A stretch of DNA of 64,000 bases from Ctenosaura bakeri (GCA_948474755.1 CAOLHI010001474.1:1-64000), one strand, 5' to 3'; shown: positions 1 to 11,911, numbered from the stretch's first letter. Numbers and translations are program-made. The notes: generated from the sequence alone by a model not told the origin.

Positions 1-900
1 TGGAATCCATGTTCATGAAGGTGTGGTCCAGGAATTTGGTGAGCTCTGGAGATCAGATGATAGTAAAGATTCTCATTATAGGAGTATCCCCAAGTACAAT
101 TTTTTCCCATGTAAGACAGTGGTAACTATTGACTTATCTAGAGAAAGTAAAGGGGTTCAGTGATCAAAAACACTCACAGAGGAAGGAATCAAGATGAAAT
201 CCTTGCTCTTGGTGATCACAGCTAGTAAATCAAGCTTACCCCTCTCTGGAAAACTCTACCTTTCTTGGTCATTTTAAAGCTGAAATAATAGGCATATACA
301 GAAATAAAAATAGATGTCTCTTAAGATCACAGCAACTATTCCCCACTAAAATATTCCAAGATTTCAGAAATTAAGAACCTGTTTGGAAATCACAGTCCAA
401 AAGAGCTTGCTTGAAGCTGTTGTAGAACAGATCCTGACCTACCTTCCTACCAAAAAACATCTTCAACTGGATGCACAACAGAGAATTCACCTCTCTATAT
501 AACGATGTTTGGCAGTAAAAATTCCACAAAATACAAACCCTTTCAAATAAAATAAAAATGAATGATGTGCCACCTCTTAGTTCCAGTAGCTTTGCCAGTG
601 GAATAAAACAACCTTCTCCAGGTTCTAACATGTACCAAAATATGACCTAAAGTATCTGAACAAGTATCTGAACAAGTTGACCAATCTTGATTCAAAGGGT
701 GGGAGATGGGCCCCAGAGAAGAAAACTGCGTGATCATTATTGCAAACCTATGCATAAACAGAGCATTTGATTTTTCTTTACTAAAAAGTACACACGATTA
801 AACATTTCTGAGGAAAACATACCTTGGTTTCTCTTGGTTTGTGCAGAAGGGATACATGTTCTACCATATGGCCGGGGTCTTAATGCCATGTAGCCCTCTT
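1..900. other. No recognisable feature
   Basis: AT-rich DNA without a recognisable coding frame or repeat. The open frames on the minus strand near 371-755 are short, overlap each other and show no known motif. Confidence 0.5.
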
Positions 901-927
901 CATCCTCCATAGCTGCTGATGGTTCTG

Positions 928-1041
928 TTCTAAAAGACTCAGAGAAGACTGTGGTTGATTAGAGAGTTAGGTTTATTATCTTCAGTCCTGGGCTTAGGGC
1001 TACAGAGGAAATGTGAGCATTTGTTTCTGGCGTCTCAAGTG
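928..1041. repeat. 114-bp direct repeat, copy A
   Basis: This segment and 1880-1993 match at 112 of 114 positions in the same orientation, 952 bp apart. The differences are GTGG versus GCGG and AGGG versus AGAG. On the minus strand it contains an AATAAA hexamer. The similarity stops sharply at both ends. The origin is not determined: a local duplication or the remains of a terminal repeat are both possible. Confidence 0.85.
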
Positions 1042-1104
1042 TGAAACCACAGGAAATGGTTTCCGAAGTGACCTTTTACAGATCACAAATTGGCATAGGA
1101 CAAT

Positions 1105-1600
1105 AGGCTTCCACCAATGTTTACAGGGTCATGCAAGAAAGAACCAGCCAGAGATTCAAAAGTAAACTAAAAATGTGTTTTATTGAGGGGAACGGTCACA
1201 CATGCACACAAGATACAAAAAAATCACACATTTGCACAAGAGCTAATCAAAGGATGAAGGGAGGAAAAATGATAGAAAAGGAAGCTGGGGTTTCTGGATT
1301 ATAATTACCATTCCAGAAGAGTAGTGAATAAGCAGTGGAGTGGCTTAGACATGTGCCTAAGGGCAGACCAAATCAGGATTCAGTGAGTGGTGTCCAGCAT
1401 TTCAGATACTCCATCTTACTGCTCAAAACCAAGGGTTTATATATACTCTATTTTCCTCCCTGAAGGGATGTGAGTGTGAATTGCTCTCCCAGCCCAGTGG
1501 AAGATGAGAGTTGCAACATAGACAGTGGGGTCTAGATGGAGTTCATAGTCTCAGTGCTTAGGTAACAAATGGCTGTTGATATAGCTCTGTACTGTTGAGA
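1105..1600 (-). mobile_element. LTR-like element (family 1)
   Basis: The segment aligns by eye with 11985-12480. Shared blocks include CCAATGTTTA near the left end, CCAGAGATTC, GTGGCTTAGAC, and a block with ACTGCTCAA followed by GGGTTT. Read on the minus strand it has a TATA-like box near 1440, an AATAAA near 1180 and an ACATTGG end. That order (TATA, AATAAA, CA-type end) is what an LTR would show. No internal coding region is present, so it would be a solo LTR or fragment. Exact ends and family are uncertain. Confidence 0.4.
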
Positions 1601-1879
1601 GGTTGAGAAATTGAGGCAGGAAAGCATCCAAGTGTGAGGGAGCAGGGTTAAGACAATCACTGTTTGGTGAGAATGTTGGCTTGACCAGTGTATTCCCTTG
1701 GAAAGGTTCAGCTTTTGAGTAAGCCTATTTTCTCTGAGGTTGCTTCGTAATCTGCCTGACACTGACTTTGGCTGCACCCAAAGGGGTTCTGGGCTGACCT
1801 TCCGTGCATTCTCAAACTTACGGCCTGTAATTTTCCTTTTCTCCAGTTTGAACTTCCAGTCCCCACAGGTCCCATTCTA

Positions 1880-1993
1880 TTCTAAAAGACTCAGAGAAGA
1901 CTGCGGTTGATTAGAGAGTTAGGTTTATTATCTTCAGTCCTGGGCTTAGAGCTACAGAGGAAATGTGAGCATTTGTTTCTGGCGTCTCAAGTG
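1880..1993. repeat. 114-bp direct repeat, copy B
   Basis: Second copy of the repeat at 928-1041, with two mismatches. The LTR-like element at 1105-1600 lies between the copies. The flanks differ from copy A on both sides. Confidence 0.85.
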
Positions 1994-2155
1994 CTACACT
2001 CTGCAGTGCTTTTAAAGCAAGGGTGGCCAGCAGCAACCCTCCAGCTATTCTTGGACTGCAGTTTCCATCATTCCCCAACACTGAGCCTGTTGATGTAGGG
2101 TTGATGGGAGTTGCAGTGCAGCCAAACATTTGGAGGGACACAGTGACCCATGCCT
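1994..2155. repeat. Palindromic interspersed repeat (gene-free DNA element type)
   Basis: Contains GGACTGCAGTTTCCATCATT and, about 60 bp on, the near-complement GATGGGAGTTGCAGTGCAG. Related inverted sequences occur at 35700-35820, 50575-50710 and 59215-59340. This resembles the short non-autonomous DNA elements that are common in lizards. The family is not determined. Confidence 0.45.
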
Positions 2156-3430
2156 GATTTAAAGCATAGTTAAGTCATCAGGGTGCAACTCCTGTGCAGA
2201 GTTACCTGGGAGCAAGTTCAGTTTAAGTGCCAACACACCCTATTATCCATGCTGGCACATTCCTGAGTACACCACCACTGTTTCCACAGCAACCAAGGGG
2301 ATGCCATGTACCAAATTGCACAGGTATCTGGAAACCACACTGAAGTCAACAGCAGCACCTGGTCCTGTAGAAAAATAGATAAGCTCAGGTTGCAGCACCC
2401 ATTTTCTTGGACCAGAGCCACCACTTTCTCTTTCTAGTCACATATCAAACTGGCCGCAAACAGTATTAAGTTCAGAGGCCAAAAACCTTAATAACACTTT
2501 TGCTTGGAAAACCAGCTGAAATGTCATTATGAATAAGCATGTCAGTTCACCAGGATTTTAATTCAGCTTGATTAGATGAAGAATTCCAGAGAACTTGAAA
2601 ACCTGCTCTGGGAAACATTGCAGTTAGTCCTAATAATGATCAGAATCCTACCAGAGTACAGATTTGACTGTTATATTATCATTGTCAAACCTCTTTATTT
2701 GCATCTTAACTACATTCACATATACTGAAAAGGAAGTTCTATGCTGAGTGGGAGCTTGCACCAAAGTAAGCATCACAAGATTGGACCTTTAGAACATGAA
2801 GCTATGCATGCGTACTTAGAAGCAAGTCTCAGAGTTTCAAAGAGATATAACTTCCAGGCAAGGTTAGAATGCAATGGACCTTTTTGCCTCCAATGCACAT
2901 TTACAGTTCAGAAGGACATTGGACAGCCACTGCATTTGATGGGGCTCAGCCTAGACCTTCAGTTGGCCTGCACTTCTGTCTTAGTTGTCCTTCAGTTAGA
3001 AAGCCATGTTCCACTGGAAGGAAGTATAACTTACTTTTGAGAGTGTTATACCCCCAGCATCCCCAAAGACCATGTCCTGAGGAACCTAATTATTTTATAT
3101 CAAACATAGTGAGCCATAGAGATAAACTGGAAAGGACATGTAGGCAGGAGATTTCTGTTTTCTGTCATACATCCTGGAGTTATCTGGCAGATGGCTCAAC
3201 GGAAACTTGAAAGGATGGTCAGCATCCATCAGGAAGACCATTACTCTCTGAGAGTAAATAAACAATGCAAATCAGGCTGGAATCTGACACCTAAGCCATG
3301 AATCTCCGGAGAGATACTGATCTTACAGGAAACTACAAGGATGTTTTGGTTGTATTTTCTTTGAACTAAAAAGGAAATACTCCATCTTAATAAAAAGATG
3401 CAATATCTGGTTTTTCCCAGGACATGGGAC
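2156..3430. other. No recognisable feature
   Basis: Two overlapping open frames (99 and 113 codons, 2741-3210) have no recognisable domain. No splice-framed exon or repeat family is recognised here. Confidence 0.4.
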
Positions 3431-3444
3431 ATATAACTAGGGAT

Positions 3445-3540
3445 TTTCTGATTCTTTTTGGAGTTGAAGAGATTCTTTTGAAGGAGTTGGAGTTGGAGAG
3501 TTTCTTTTGGAGGAGTTTGAGAGATTCTTTTGAAAAGTAA
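3445..3540. repeat. Imperfect short tandem repeat
   Basis: Degenerate repeats of a GAGTT/GGAG unit followed by a T-rich word (GAGATTCTTTTGAA recurs). Three to four imperfect units are visible. Confidence 0.5.
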
Positions 3541-3680
3541 GGAGTTTTCTCTCAGATTTGCAAAACAATGAAGCTTGTAAGCTCCCCTCAGCTCCTAAAG
3601 GTGTGGCTGAGACCATTTCTTCCAGCTGAAGACTTCTGGATTGGTATCAAACCTTTTGTGTCTCTTTCTCTCTTTTTCTT

Positions 3681-3697
3681 AATTTTCATCTCTTTCT
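3681..3697. repeat. Target-site duplication, left copy
   Basis: The 17-bp word AATTTTCATCTCTTTCT is repeated exactly at 4234-4250, on the other side of the L1 5' fragment. Confidence 0.85.
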
Positions 3698-4233
3698 TTC
3701 TCCTCTTATATTAGATGTTAATGTAGTTACAAGAGCTTGGTTAGACTCTGTTATAAGTTTCTGTATAAAAGCTTTCATTTCTTCATTAGCTCCATTTGTT
3801 TTCTGTTTAGTCGCCATTTTTGTTTCTTCTTCGTCTCCGTTAGAGTTTAAGTTTGAATTTTCAAAATCTCTAACTAGACGATTAAATGTTTTATCTGTTG
3901 CTTTTAATCGTTTCCAAGTGGGATGTTTATAAACTTTTGTTCCCTTTTGCTTAGACGACATAAATGTCTCTAGCAGCGAAAACCAAAAATAGCTTTACTC
4001 TCGCTCCGTCTCAACAACTATTTCCAGTTTAAACAGTCTTTTATTTTTCTCCAGTTGGAGAAGAATCAAAACCAATCCAATATATTATCTTACATTCCTT
4101 CCCACATTATTTTTCCTTAATTACTCACAGTCTTTCTTTCATTTAAAAGGGCTTCTCGGGGTTTTTTATTCTCCTCTGCTCCGGGAGAAGAAATATTAGC
4201 CTGCTTCTGCCATTGCAGCTGGCTCCTCCCCCA
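3698..4233 (-). mobile_element. L1 5' end only (5' UTR plus start of ORF1), flanked by 17-bp duplication
   Basis: Read on the minus strand, the element starts at 4233 with GGGGGAGGAGCCAGCTGC, which resembles an L1 5' UTR start. It runs through a leader to an ATG at 3961 and 91 codons (MSSKQKGTKVYKHPTWKRLK...) rich in Lys, Glu and Asn, like an L1 ORF1 N-terminus. It stops at about 3698. The 17-bp word AATTTTCATCTCTTTCT is present at 3681-3697 and 4234-4250, directly abutting both ends, so the piece was inserted as a unit. L1 copies are normally 5'-truncated with a poly(A) tail; this one has the 5' end and no tail. The L1 assignment is moderate and the target-site duplication is clear. Confidence 0.6.
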
Positions 4234-4250
4234 AATTTTCATCTCTTTCT
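4234..4250. repeat. Target-site duplication, right copy
   Basis: Exact match to 3681-3697, flanking the L1 5' fragment. Confidence 0.85.
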
Positions 4251-4883
4251 AACTTTTTATAGCCTTGTATACTTATTATAGTTAGTGCAGCTGAGTGATT
4301 GTAGGGACTTTACATCTGTGTTAATAAAATACTTACATTTGAACAATGTGTGTTGTTTTTGACTGGGCCTGACCGTGTAAAAATTGGTGTTTTTTTTTTA
4401 AAGATCCTGTCCTCTTTGCAGAGCTAAAGCAGTGCAGAGCTAATTTTTCCCCACAAGAGACAAATTTTGACAGCTTTTGGGAATCCTTTAAAGGAGTCCT
4501 AAGAAAACAGGGTAACAAGAGAGAAGAGAACTCTGATTGAAATTAATTAAATTATGAATTAAAGCTGAAATTTGAAATGCATGCTCGAAATGCATGCTTG
4601 AACAAACATGATTAAGTTGGAATTTCAGCATAAATATTTTCATCAAAATTAAGTAACTAATTTGAATTATTTACTAAATAGATAAGTCATAGTGCTGTTA
4701 AAGGGACAGCATATTTTACATTATCTTATTGGTTCTTTATCCAAAACAGACTTCTCTTGATTTTTTTTTTAATCTTGGTAACAGCTCCTTCCTTTTCTTC
4801 CTCTTCTGGATTGAAGAATTAACAAGGTTTGAGTCCTAAGTAGTACAGGCAGTGTGGAAAGAGTAATGGTCTTCATTTTATTC
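4251..4883. other. No recognisable feature
   Basis: AT-rich sequence with an A/T tract near 4390 and a short local repeat of GAAATGCATGC near 4575. No coding signal. Confidence 0.4.
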
Positions 4884-5000
4884 AGAGAGCCAGGCAAGGG
4901 CAAAGCTCCTTTAAACAAATCTTGACAAGAAACCTCATGATAGGGTCGCCTGAGGGCCGCCATAAATCGGGAACGTCCTGAAGGCATACAACAACAAAAA
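4884..5000 (+). mobile_element. tRNA-type SINE, 3' part only
   Basis: Carries the body and tail shared by all SINEs in this window: CTTGACAAGAAACC, GGGCCGCCATAAATCGG, then CTGAAGGCATACAACAACAA. The RNA-polymerase-III head is missing. The tail resembles the 3' end of RTE-BovB, which is known to mobilise squamate SINEs. Confidence 0.7.
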
Positions 5001-5084
5001 GCAAGTAATGGAGGATTTCTCCAACTCAGAGGTCTCCTGTTAACAAGAAGAACCATCAAATGGCCCCAAGTCAATGGGTCATAG

Positions 5085-6497
5085 AATCATAGAATCATAG
5101 AATCATAGAAATTCAGAGTTGGAAGAGACCACACAGGCCATCCAGTCCAACCCCCTGCCATGCAGGAACACCCTCAAATCAATCCCACAGATGGCCATCA
5201 AGCCTCTGCTTAAAAACCTCCAAGGGAGGAGACTCCACTACACTCCGAGGCAACAGATTCCACTGCCGGACAGCCCTGACTGTCAGGAAGTTCTTCCTGA
5301 GGTTCAGGTGGAATCTCCTTTCCTGCAGCTTGAATCCATTGCTCCTTGTCCTGGTCTCTGGAGCAGCAGAAAACAAGTCCCCTCCTTCCTCTACGTGGCA
5401 TCCCTTCAAATATTTAAACATGGCTATCATGTCCCCTCTTAACCTCCTCTTCTGCAGACTAAACATACCCAGCTCTCTAAGTCTATCCTCATAGGGCATG
5501 GCTTCCAGGCCTCTCAACATTTTGGTCGCCCTCCTCTGGACTTGCTCCAGCTTGTCAATATCCTTTTTGAATTGGGGTGCCCAGAACTGGACACAGTATT
5601 CAAGATGGGGTCTAACCAAAGCAGAGTAGAGTGGTACCAGTACCTCCCTCGATCTAGACACCATACTCCTATTGATGCAGCCGAGAATTGCATTGGCTTT
5701 CTTGGCTGCCGCATCACACTGCTGACTCATGTTCAGCTTGTGGTCTATGAAGACTCCTAGATCCCTTTCACACGTACTGCTATCCAGCCACGTGTCCCCC
5801 ATCCTATATTTCTGTATTCCATTATTTCTGCCTAAGTGTAGGACCTTGCATTTCTCTGTTGAATTTCATTTTGTTCGCCCTGGCCCAGCTCTCCAATCTA
5901 TCCAGGTCATTTTGAATTTTGATCCTGTCCTCTGGCGTATTAGCAACCCCTCCCAATTTGGTGTCATCTGCAAATTTGATGAGCATGCCCTCTATTCCTT
6001 CATCCAAGTCATTGATAAAAATATTGAACAGCACTGGGCCCAGGACAGAACCCTGTGGCACCCCACTAGTCACTTCTCTCCAGGATGAAAAGCAGCCATC
6101 CGTGATCACCCTTTGGGTTCGGTCGGTCGACCAATTGCAAATCCAACTAACAGTAGCCCTGTCCAGCCCACATTTTACTAGCTTCGATGCAAGAATGTCA
6201 TGGGGAACTTTGTCAAAGGCCTTACTGAAATCGAGATATGCTACATCCACAGCACTCCCTTCATCTATCAAGCTAGTAACTCTATCATAAAAAGAGATAA
6301 GATTAGTCTGGCATGACTTATTTTTGAGAAATCCATGTTGACTTCTCGTGATTATCGCGTTGCTTTCTAAATGATTAGAAACTGACTGCTTAATGATCTG
6401 CTCCAGGATCTTTCCGGGTACTGATGTCAGGCTGACTGGGCGATAATTATTTGGGTCCTCTTTGGTCTTTTGCCCTTGGTCTCCCATCTGCAAATCT
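5085..6497 (-). mobile_element. CR1 LINE copy a (RT domain and C-terminus, 3' end intact)
   Basis: The minus strand encodes a CR1 reverse transcriptase in two frames, 6493-5822 and 5802-5179. Visible motifs are [54 protein letters not shown], the catalytic FADDTKLGG, and the C-terminal [11 protein letters not shown] and [14 protein letters not shown] blocks. A frameshift lies between 5802 and 5822. The 3' end at 5085-5109 has the CR1 octamer tail (ATTCTATG units on the minus strand). The 5' part, including the endonuclease, is missing, as is usual for CR1. Confidence 0.92.
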
Positions 6498-6803
6498 TGC
6501 CATTATGGGTGAAAAAGTCAATCCTCCATGACTGAGGACCATCTTCTAGTTTTGTAAACTGGCCCTGGAGCCTCAATGGCCTGGGCGGATGTGTCTCACA
6601 CACCTCTCACTCCTGGAGGCAACAAACTGGAAGTGGGGGCAGCAAGTAGGGGAGGAGAGGCACTGTTATCCCAAAATGTGAGAGGCCTTGCAGTGCTCAC
6701 ACCTCCGTGAAAAGGATAGGAGGAGGCAAGATGGTGATGAACTAACAGCTACTGAAATAACCTCCCAACGTAATCTGGCCCTTTCACCTCTATACACATC
6801 AAA
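6498..6803. other. Between CR1 a and the two-ORF LINE; possible LINE leader
   Basis: Contains no coding motif. It may include the 5' leader of the plus-strand LINE that starts coding at 6804, but I could not fix the element's 5' end. Confidence 0.3.
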
Positions 6804-8088
6804 ATGCCTTCCAAATGCATGAAAAGAATCTGGACCAGTCCCAACAATAATATGGGAACCCAGGAATCCCGCAAAGCAGAGAAACAAATGAGGATTGACT
6901 CACTTTTTCCGGCAGCAGAGACAGCACAAGCTATGAGTAAGAGATATGAAACCACAGCTACTTTTTCATTTCCTAAGTCACCACAGAAATTTGAAGTAAG
7001 CAAAACAGCCTTCCCAATCCTTCAAAACTTAAATATAAACTACTTTTTGGAAAAGGGAGATAAGGGGGACGACAGCAAAAAAAGAAATAAAGTCTTGGGA
7101 CTTGCTGGTAATATACCGCACAATAATTTTGCTCAGCTTTTCCATGAGGTCTACCTAGCGTCTGCAGAAACTTTGATTCCTATTCTGCAGAGATTAAACG
7201 ATATAGCAAACAAAGTGGAGCAATTCCAACAAGACTTACGTGTGCAAATCCCTCGTGGCAAATGGGGTTAAGAAGGCAGCTAATATTGGTCACATGGAGG
7301 AAGCTGGCCCTGCTGAGTCATCTGGAGACTCAGATGTAGCCAAACACCGCCCTGCGCTACAGAAAAAGCAGCTCCTCATAGAAATACATCACAATGGCCA
7401 TATTTGGAACAGCTGCAAGTTTATTGTAAAATTCCTTTCCCAACTGTTAAACTGCCACAGCAGAACAATTGACTTAAAAGATTTTTATTACTTTCCCAGC
7501 CCAAGAGCAACCAAACACATTTTTCTGACCTTCAATCAGGCCTCTGTTCCTAACAGACTGATACAGAAGAGTGAGTTTCTTTGGCAAATGTTCTATATCA
7601 AAACTATCAGAGTCTTTAAGGATGAGACAGTTCATGACCTCATTTCGGGAGAACCAGCACACAGACATAACCCTGCTGATAAAAGTTGTCAGAACCTAGG
7701 CAACAAAACTGCCAACCAGGACCAGGAGCATTCTCTAACGGAGGTTGCTCAGGCTATTAATCAAGAAATATCTAGGCTAAGAGGAGAACTTACAGATATC
7801 TGGACACACACCCTGACAGCCCAACAAAAATCTAACATGAACCCAGCCCCACAGAAATCACCTCCCTCTTCACAGACACACAGAAAGCTGTCAGTACATT
7901 ACACGGATTTCGATGATACAGACAGTGACAGCGGAAGTGATCATTCCCTGCATCTACTCAAGGAATGCATAACATCCCACGTAGCAAATACTTCCACTAA
8001 AATGCTCTGTACTGAAGCTGCATCCACATCCTCATCTGCAATTAAATCCCAGGGGCCCCAAACAACCCAGTGTGAACCCTCCCTCTAG
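6804..8088 (+). pseudogene. ORF1 of a Jockey-group (Vingi-like) LINE, frameshifted
   Basis: The frame starts at the ATG at 6804 (MPSKCMKRIWTSPNNNMGTQ) and stays open to a stop at 7271. Coding then continues in the overlapping frame 7240-8088. The protein is rich in Lys and Gln, with a possible coiled coil (LIPILQRLNDIANKVEQFQQ at about residues 125-145) and a C-terminal part rich in Ser, Asp and Pro. It lies just upstream of ORF2 in the same orientation, as an RNA-binding ORF1 protein would. I see no zinc knuckle. The ORF1 role rests on position and composition, because the sequence itself matches no family I can name. One frameshift near 7250 breaks it. Confidence 0.6.
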
Positions 8089-8403
8089 AAAAGACAGTTC
8101 TCACCACCCCCTATTTCATCTCCTATTTCACTGAACAAGCCAAAGGATGCTCCCCTCACTAAACAGATGGGATCCCTGCCTGCTTGTGATCCTCATTTTT
8201 CAGCTCATGCTGCGTTGATTCTTCCACCTTCCCTCCCAGAACAGATGGAGCAGGAGGAGCGGGAATGTGATGCACTACACCATCATCCACACCAACAGCC
8301 ATTGGCTCATGTGAACCAACTGCCACTGAATGAATTACCCATCCAGCCTGTAGCCTGCAGTGCAACCGCTTGACAATCAAGTGACCAGCACAAGGTTACC
8401 CTT

Positions 8404-11400
8404 ATGACATGGAACATTGCGGGCTGGCACACATCTATCAGAGACCCCTGTTTCACTGACTTCCTCGCACAACATGACATCATACTGATTCAGGAATCAT
8501 GGACTGCTAAGGAACCCCTACTAAATGTCTTCGACTCATTTTCAGTTGTGGCAGAGCCAGGGAGAAAGCATGGAAGAGCAAGGGGAGGCTTGGAAGTCCT
8601 GGTTTCCACCAGTCTACACGCTACAACAAGGTCTCTCCCCACATTTAAAACATATGCCATGGCAGTGCTAATCCAAATTAACCACTGCACTCTGCTGATA
8701 ATTAACATCTCCATGCCTCCAATGAAGAAGAAATCCCAAATCAGAACCTTGTGGGCCGAAATGGAATCATACACTGCTAATCTCATATTGCAGAATCCAA
8801 ATGCATTTGCAATTCTGGGGGAGATTTGAATGCTAGATTGGGCCCCAATGATCATACCCTATACGCCCACTACAAATGCTCTCTTCCTAACTTCAAAGAT
8901 GATGGAACTCACCTAACTTGCTGCGCAAAAGACAAGAAATCAAATTTTGCAGGCCCCTGTCTGGCTCAGACAGTCTTCAGGTTAAACTTTCATATTCCGA
9001 ACTGGTGCTCTGAAAAATGACTGTCCAGCAGAATTCACCTATCTCTCTGGGTCCAGAATGAGCGCCACTGACTACATAATCATTTCTAGGGACCTTCTCC
9101 CCTACACTAAGGACCTAAAAGTTCTGCCGAGATTTGAAAGTGATCATTTTCCAATTCAGCTACACCTAAGTGACTTCACTCAAGAGACACATATCAAGGA
9201 CCGCTATCAACTCTCTTCAATGCCACCAGGAAGGACTTATCACTGAGCTAAATGGACCTCCACTTAAATCAAACAGTAAGTGAAGTATTGGCCTCAGACC
9301 ACTTTCAGTGTCTTTGGACTGCCCTGATATCATCTGAGTCCCCAGACAAACTTATGAAGATCTACAATGGTCTTACCCAAGAGCTACAACAACATCTAAG
9401 CCACCAGAATAATGCATCTTGGAGACAACAACAGCATCACTCAAAGCCATGGTTCGACAAGGAATGCGCCGATGCAAAAACAACAACAAAAAAACCCTCT
9501 CACCTCTACTTACCAGGCTTATCTATCCAATACTACACCAGATGTAGCACTAAAACTGCTCCAGCAAAAGAGAGACTTCAAAAAACTGCTGGTGTATAAG
9601 AGAAAAGAAGCCATGAAGAACAATTGGACCCAACTTATTCAGGAAGTCAAATCTAATAACTCAGCTCTATTTTGGCATATTACATCAAGCGCCCAAAGTA
9701 ACGCGCCAGCTATAGTGGACTGCCATATTCCCTCAAGGATCTGGGAGGATCACTTTGAAGCACTCTATAAGGACATCTATCTTGGAAGGGAAGGTGCCAG
9801 CCGAAATATAGAGAACCTCCCAAAGTGGGCACCAGTGACAGCGTCAGAGATTGAGAGCCTTGTAGTGCAACTGAGAATGGGGAAAGCCCCAGGGGAAGAC
9901 TTAATTTTCTGGACTCCTATCCTGACCTCACTTTTCACCTGCATTGACAACTATGCTCACATACCCAAGGACTGGGGGCTTGCGATCATTGTCCCCATAT
10001 ACAAAAAAGGAAGGAAGGATGATCCTGCCAACTACAGACCAATCAGTCTCCTCAATACAATCAGCAAACTATATGCAAGAAACTTACAGTGGAAACTCCA
10101 GACCTGGTTTGAGCAAGAAAACATACTTGCAGAGGAACAAGTTGGCTTTAGGGAAGGCCGGTCCACCATAGATCAATGCCTCGTACTCCACCACCTTATC
10201 GAAAAATATTCCTCCTGCAACACAGCCTCTATGTTGCCTTTATAGACTTTAAAGCAGCTTTTGACTCTATATCTAGAACCAAACTGTGGGAAAAACTGGA
10301 AGCTTCCTTGATCGATTCGTGTCTACTCCACTTAATATGTATGCTGCATGAAGGAACTTCACTCAAAATAAGATGTAACCCCCAGAGTCATCTCACCAAT
10401 GCCATCAACACTGAGAAGGGTGTCAAGCAAGGTTCCATACTAGCTCCGCTCTTGTTCAGCTTTTACATCAACTGCACGGTGGGCCTTCTTGACAACACAA
10501 ACTTCCATCTCCCAAACAGAGGGAAGACATATTTCAGTTCTGCTTTATGCTGATGCAGATGCAGTACTTTCAAGAACACCCATTGGCCTAAAAAAAGCAC
10601 TAAGAGCACTAGCACAGTACTACAGAGAGGATCAGCTAGTACTCAATTACCAAAAAACTAAAATGATGGCATTTGCTAAAAGGCCCAAGAATCATACCCG
10701 GAGTATCGATGGACAAAAGATTGACCAGATCTCCTGCTTCAAATATCTGGGGGTAATCTTTCATGCCAGTGACAGCAGGAAAGCACATGGAGAATATGTG
10801 GCTGGTAATGTACAGAGGAGCTCATCAGCCATCCTCAAATTTCTTAAGACAAGAAGAGGACAATATATACCTGCGGCGCTCAAACTTTTCAAAGCCAAAT
10901 CAGTAGCACAACTCCCGTATGGATCCCAACTGGGACTCTTCCTGAACCTTGCACCATTAGAACTTGTGCAATCCAAATTTTTAAGATCAGCTTCCCAAGC
11001 TCCAAAATGCATCTCCAACACAACCTTGAGAATGGAGTCAGGCTTTATGAAAGTAGAGGCCAGAGTGTGGGTAACTATACTCAGCTACTGGCTTAGACTG
11101 TCCTTCTTTCCCACTGGCCTGGCTCCACTGACCTTGAGAGATGACTTCCAGTCTATGTGGAAACTGACAGTAACGACTAAAATCTCATCACTGAGTTTTC
11201 CCCCAGAGCTTCTGCTCAGCATAGGATATGATAAGGCCAAAGCAGCTATCGAACAACAGGTGGTAGATACAGAACAACAATTGGATCTAGCTAGCACCTC
11301 AACCTTTATTGCTATTGACCCCAACAGAGATCAAGATTCACCTATGGTATACTTAGCAAAACTAGAAGTACCTAAACACTGGAGGGCCTTCACTTTGGCA

Positions 11401-11700
11401 TGATGTCATGCCCTCCCCTTAGCTGTCCTGGAAGGCCGATACAAGAACAGACAGACTGTGCCCCTGTGGCTCTGGCCAAATTGAAACAACAGAGAATGTG
11501 CTTCTCCAGTGCTTGTACTACAGGGACATCTGCCCTCAACCATATTTCCCCTCTCTTGCATAAATACAAAGGACGCATTGGAGAATTCTACATTTCTTTG
11601 TTACTTTCAGACACCAATTCCCATATAACATATAATGTTGCCAGATTCTGTGCAGCAGCGGTTAAAATTAATCAGGCACTGACCTCCGCAGTAGAGTAGT
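8404..11700 (+). pseudogene. ORF2 (endonuclease plus reverse transcriptase) of a Vingi-like LINE, multiply broken
   Basis: The N-terminal APE-type endonuclease begins MTWNIAGW and shows IQESWTA near 8490, a broken GDLNARLG at about 8818-8840 and ESDHFPIQLHL at about 9140-9170. The reverse transcriptase follows with GKAPGEDL, IVPIYKKGRKDDPANYRPIS, EQVGFREGRSTIDQCL, YVAFIDFKAAFD, GVKQGSILAPLLF, a damaged catalytic box reading YADADAV (10546-10566, where YADD is expected) and FKYLGVIF. Near 11459 one frame reads CPCGSGQIETTENVLLQC, a Cys-rich end typical of this LINE group. Frame changes occur near 8829, 9020, 9246, 9410-9600, 10245, 10500 and 11400, so no functional protein is expected. The RT motifs fit the Jockey/I group, and Vingi is my best guess for the clade. 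Confidence 0.85.
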
Positions 11701-11911
11701 TCCAAGCTTGTCTTGTTATATGGGAGCTGTGCAATCTGAAGGGGAATTTCAATGCTGTCTTTAACCAGTTTCTAACCTGTTTTTAACTTGTGTTTTTATC
11801 CTTTTTTCTGTATCACCTTTTTAACCTGTGCTGGTCTATGACCGTAATAAAGATTCTCTTCTCTTCTCTTCTCTTCTCTTCTCTTCTCTTCTCTTTCTCT
11901 CTTCTCTTCTC
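11701..11911 (+). mobile_element. LINE 3' end with AATAAA and TCTTC microsatellite tail
   Basis: The 3' untranslated part of the two-ORF LINE contains AATAAA at 11846-11851. It runs directly into about 11 TCTTC-type pentamers (11854-11911, with one interrupted stretch). Microsatellite 3' tails instead of poly(A) are typical of Jockey, L2 and CR1-type LINEs. Confidence 0.75.

Noticed and set aside
5179..6493. Host gene for a reverse transcriptase-like protein
   Set aside because: All such frames carry CR1 motifs, end at a CR1 octamer tail and recur many times in the window.
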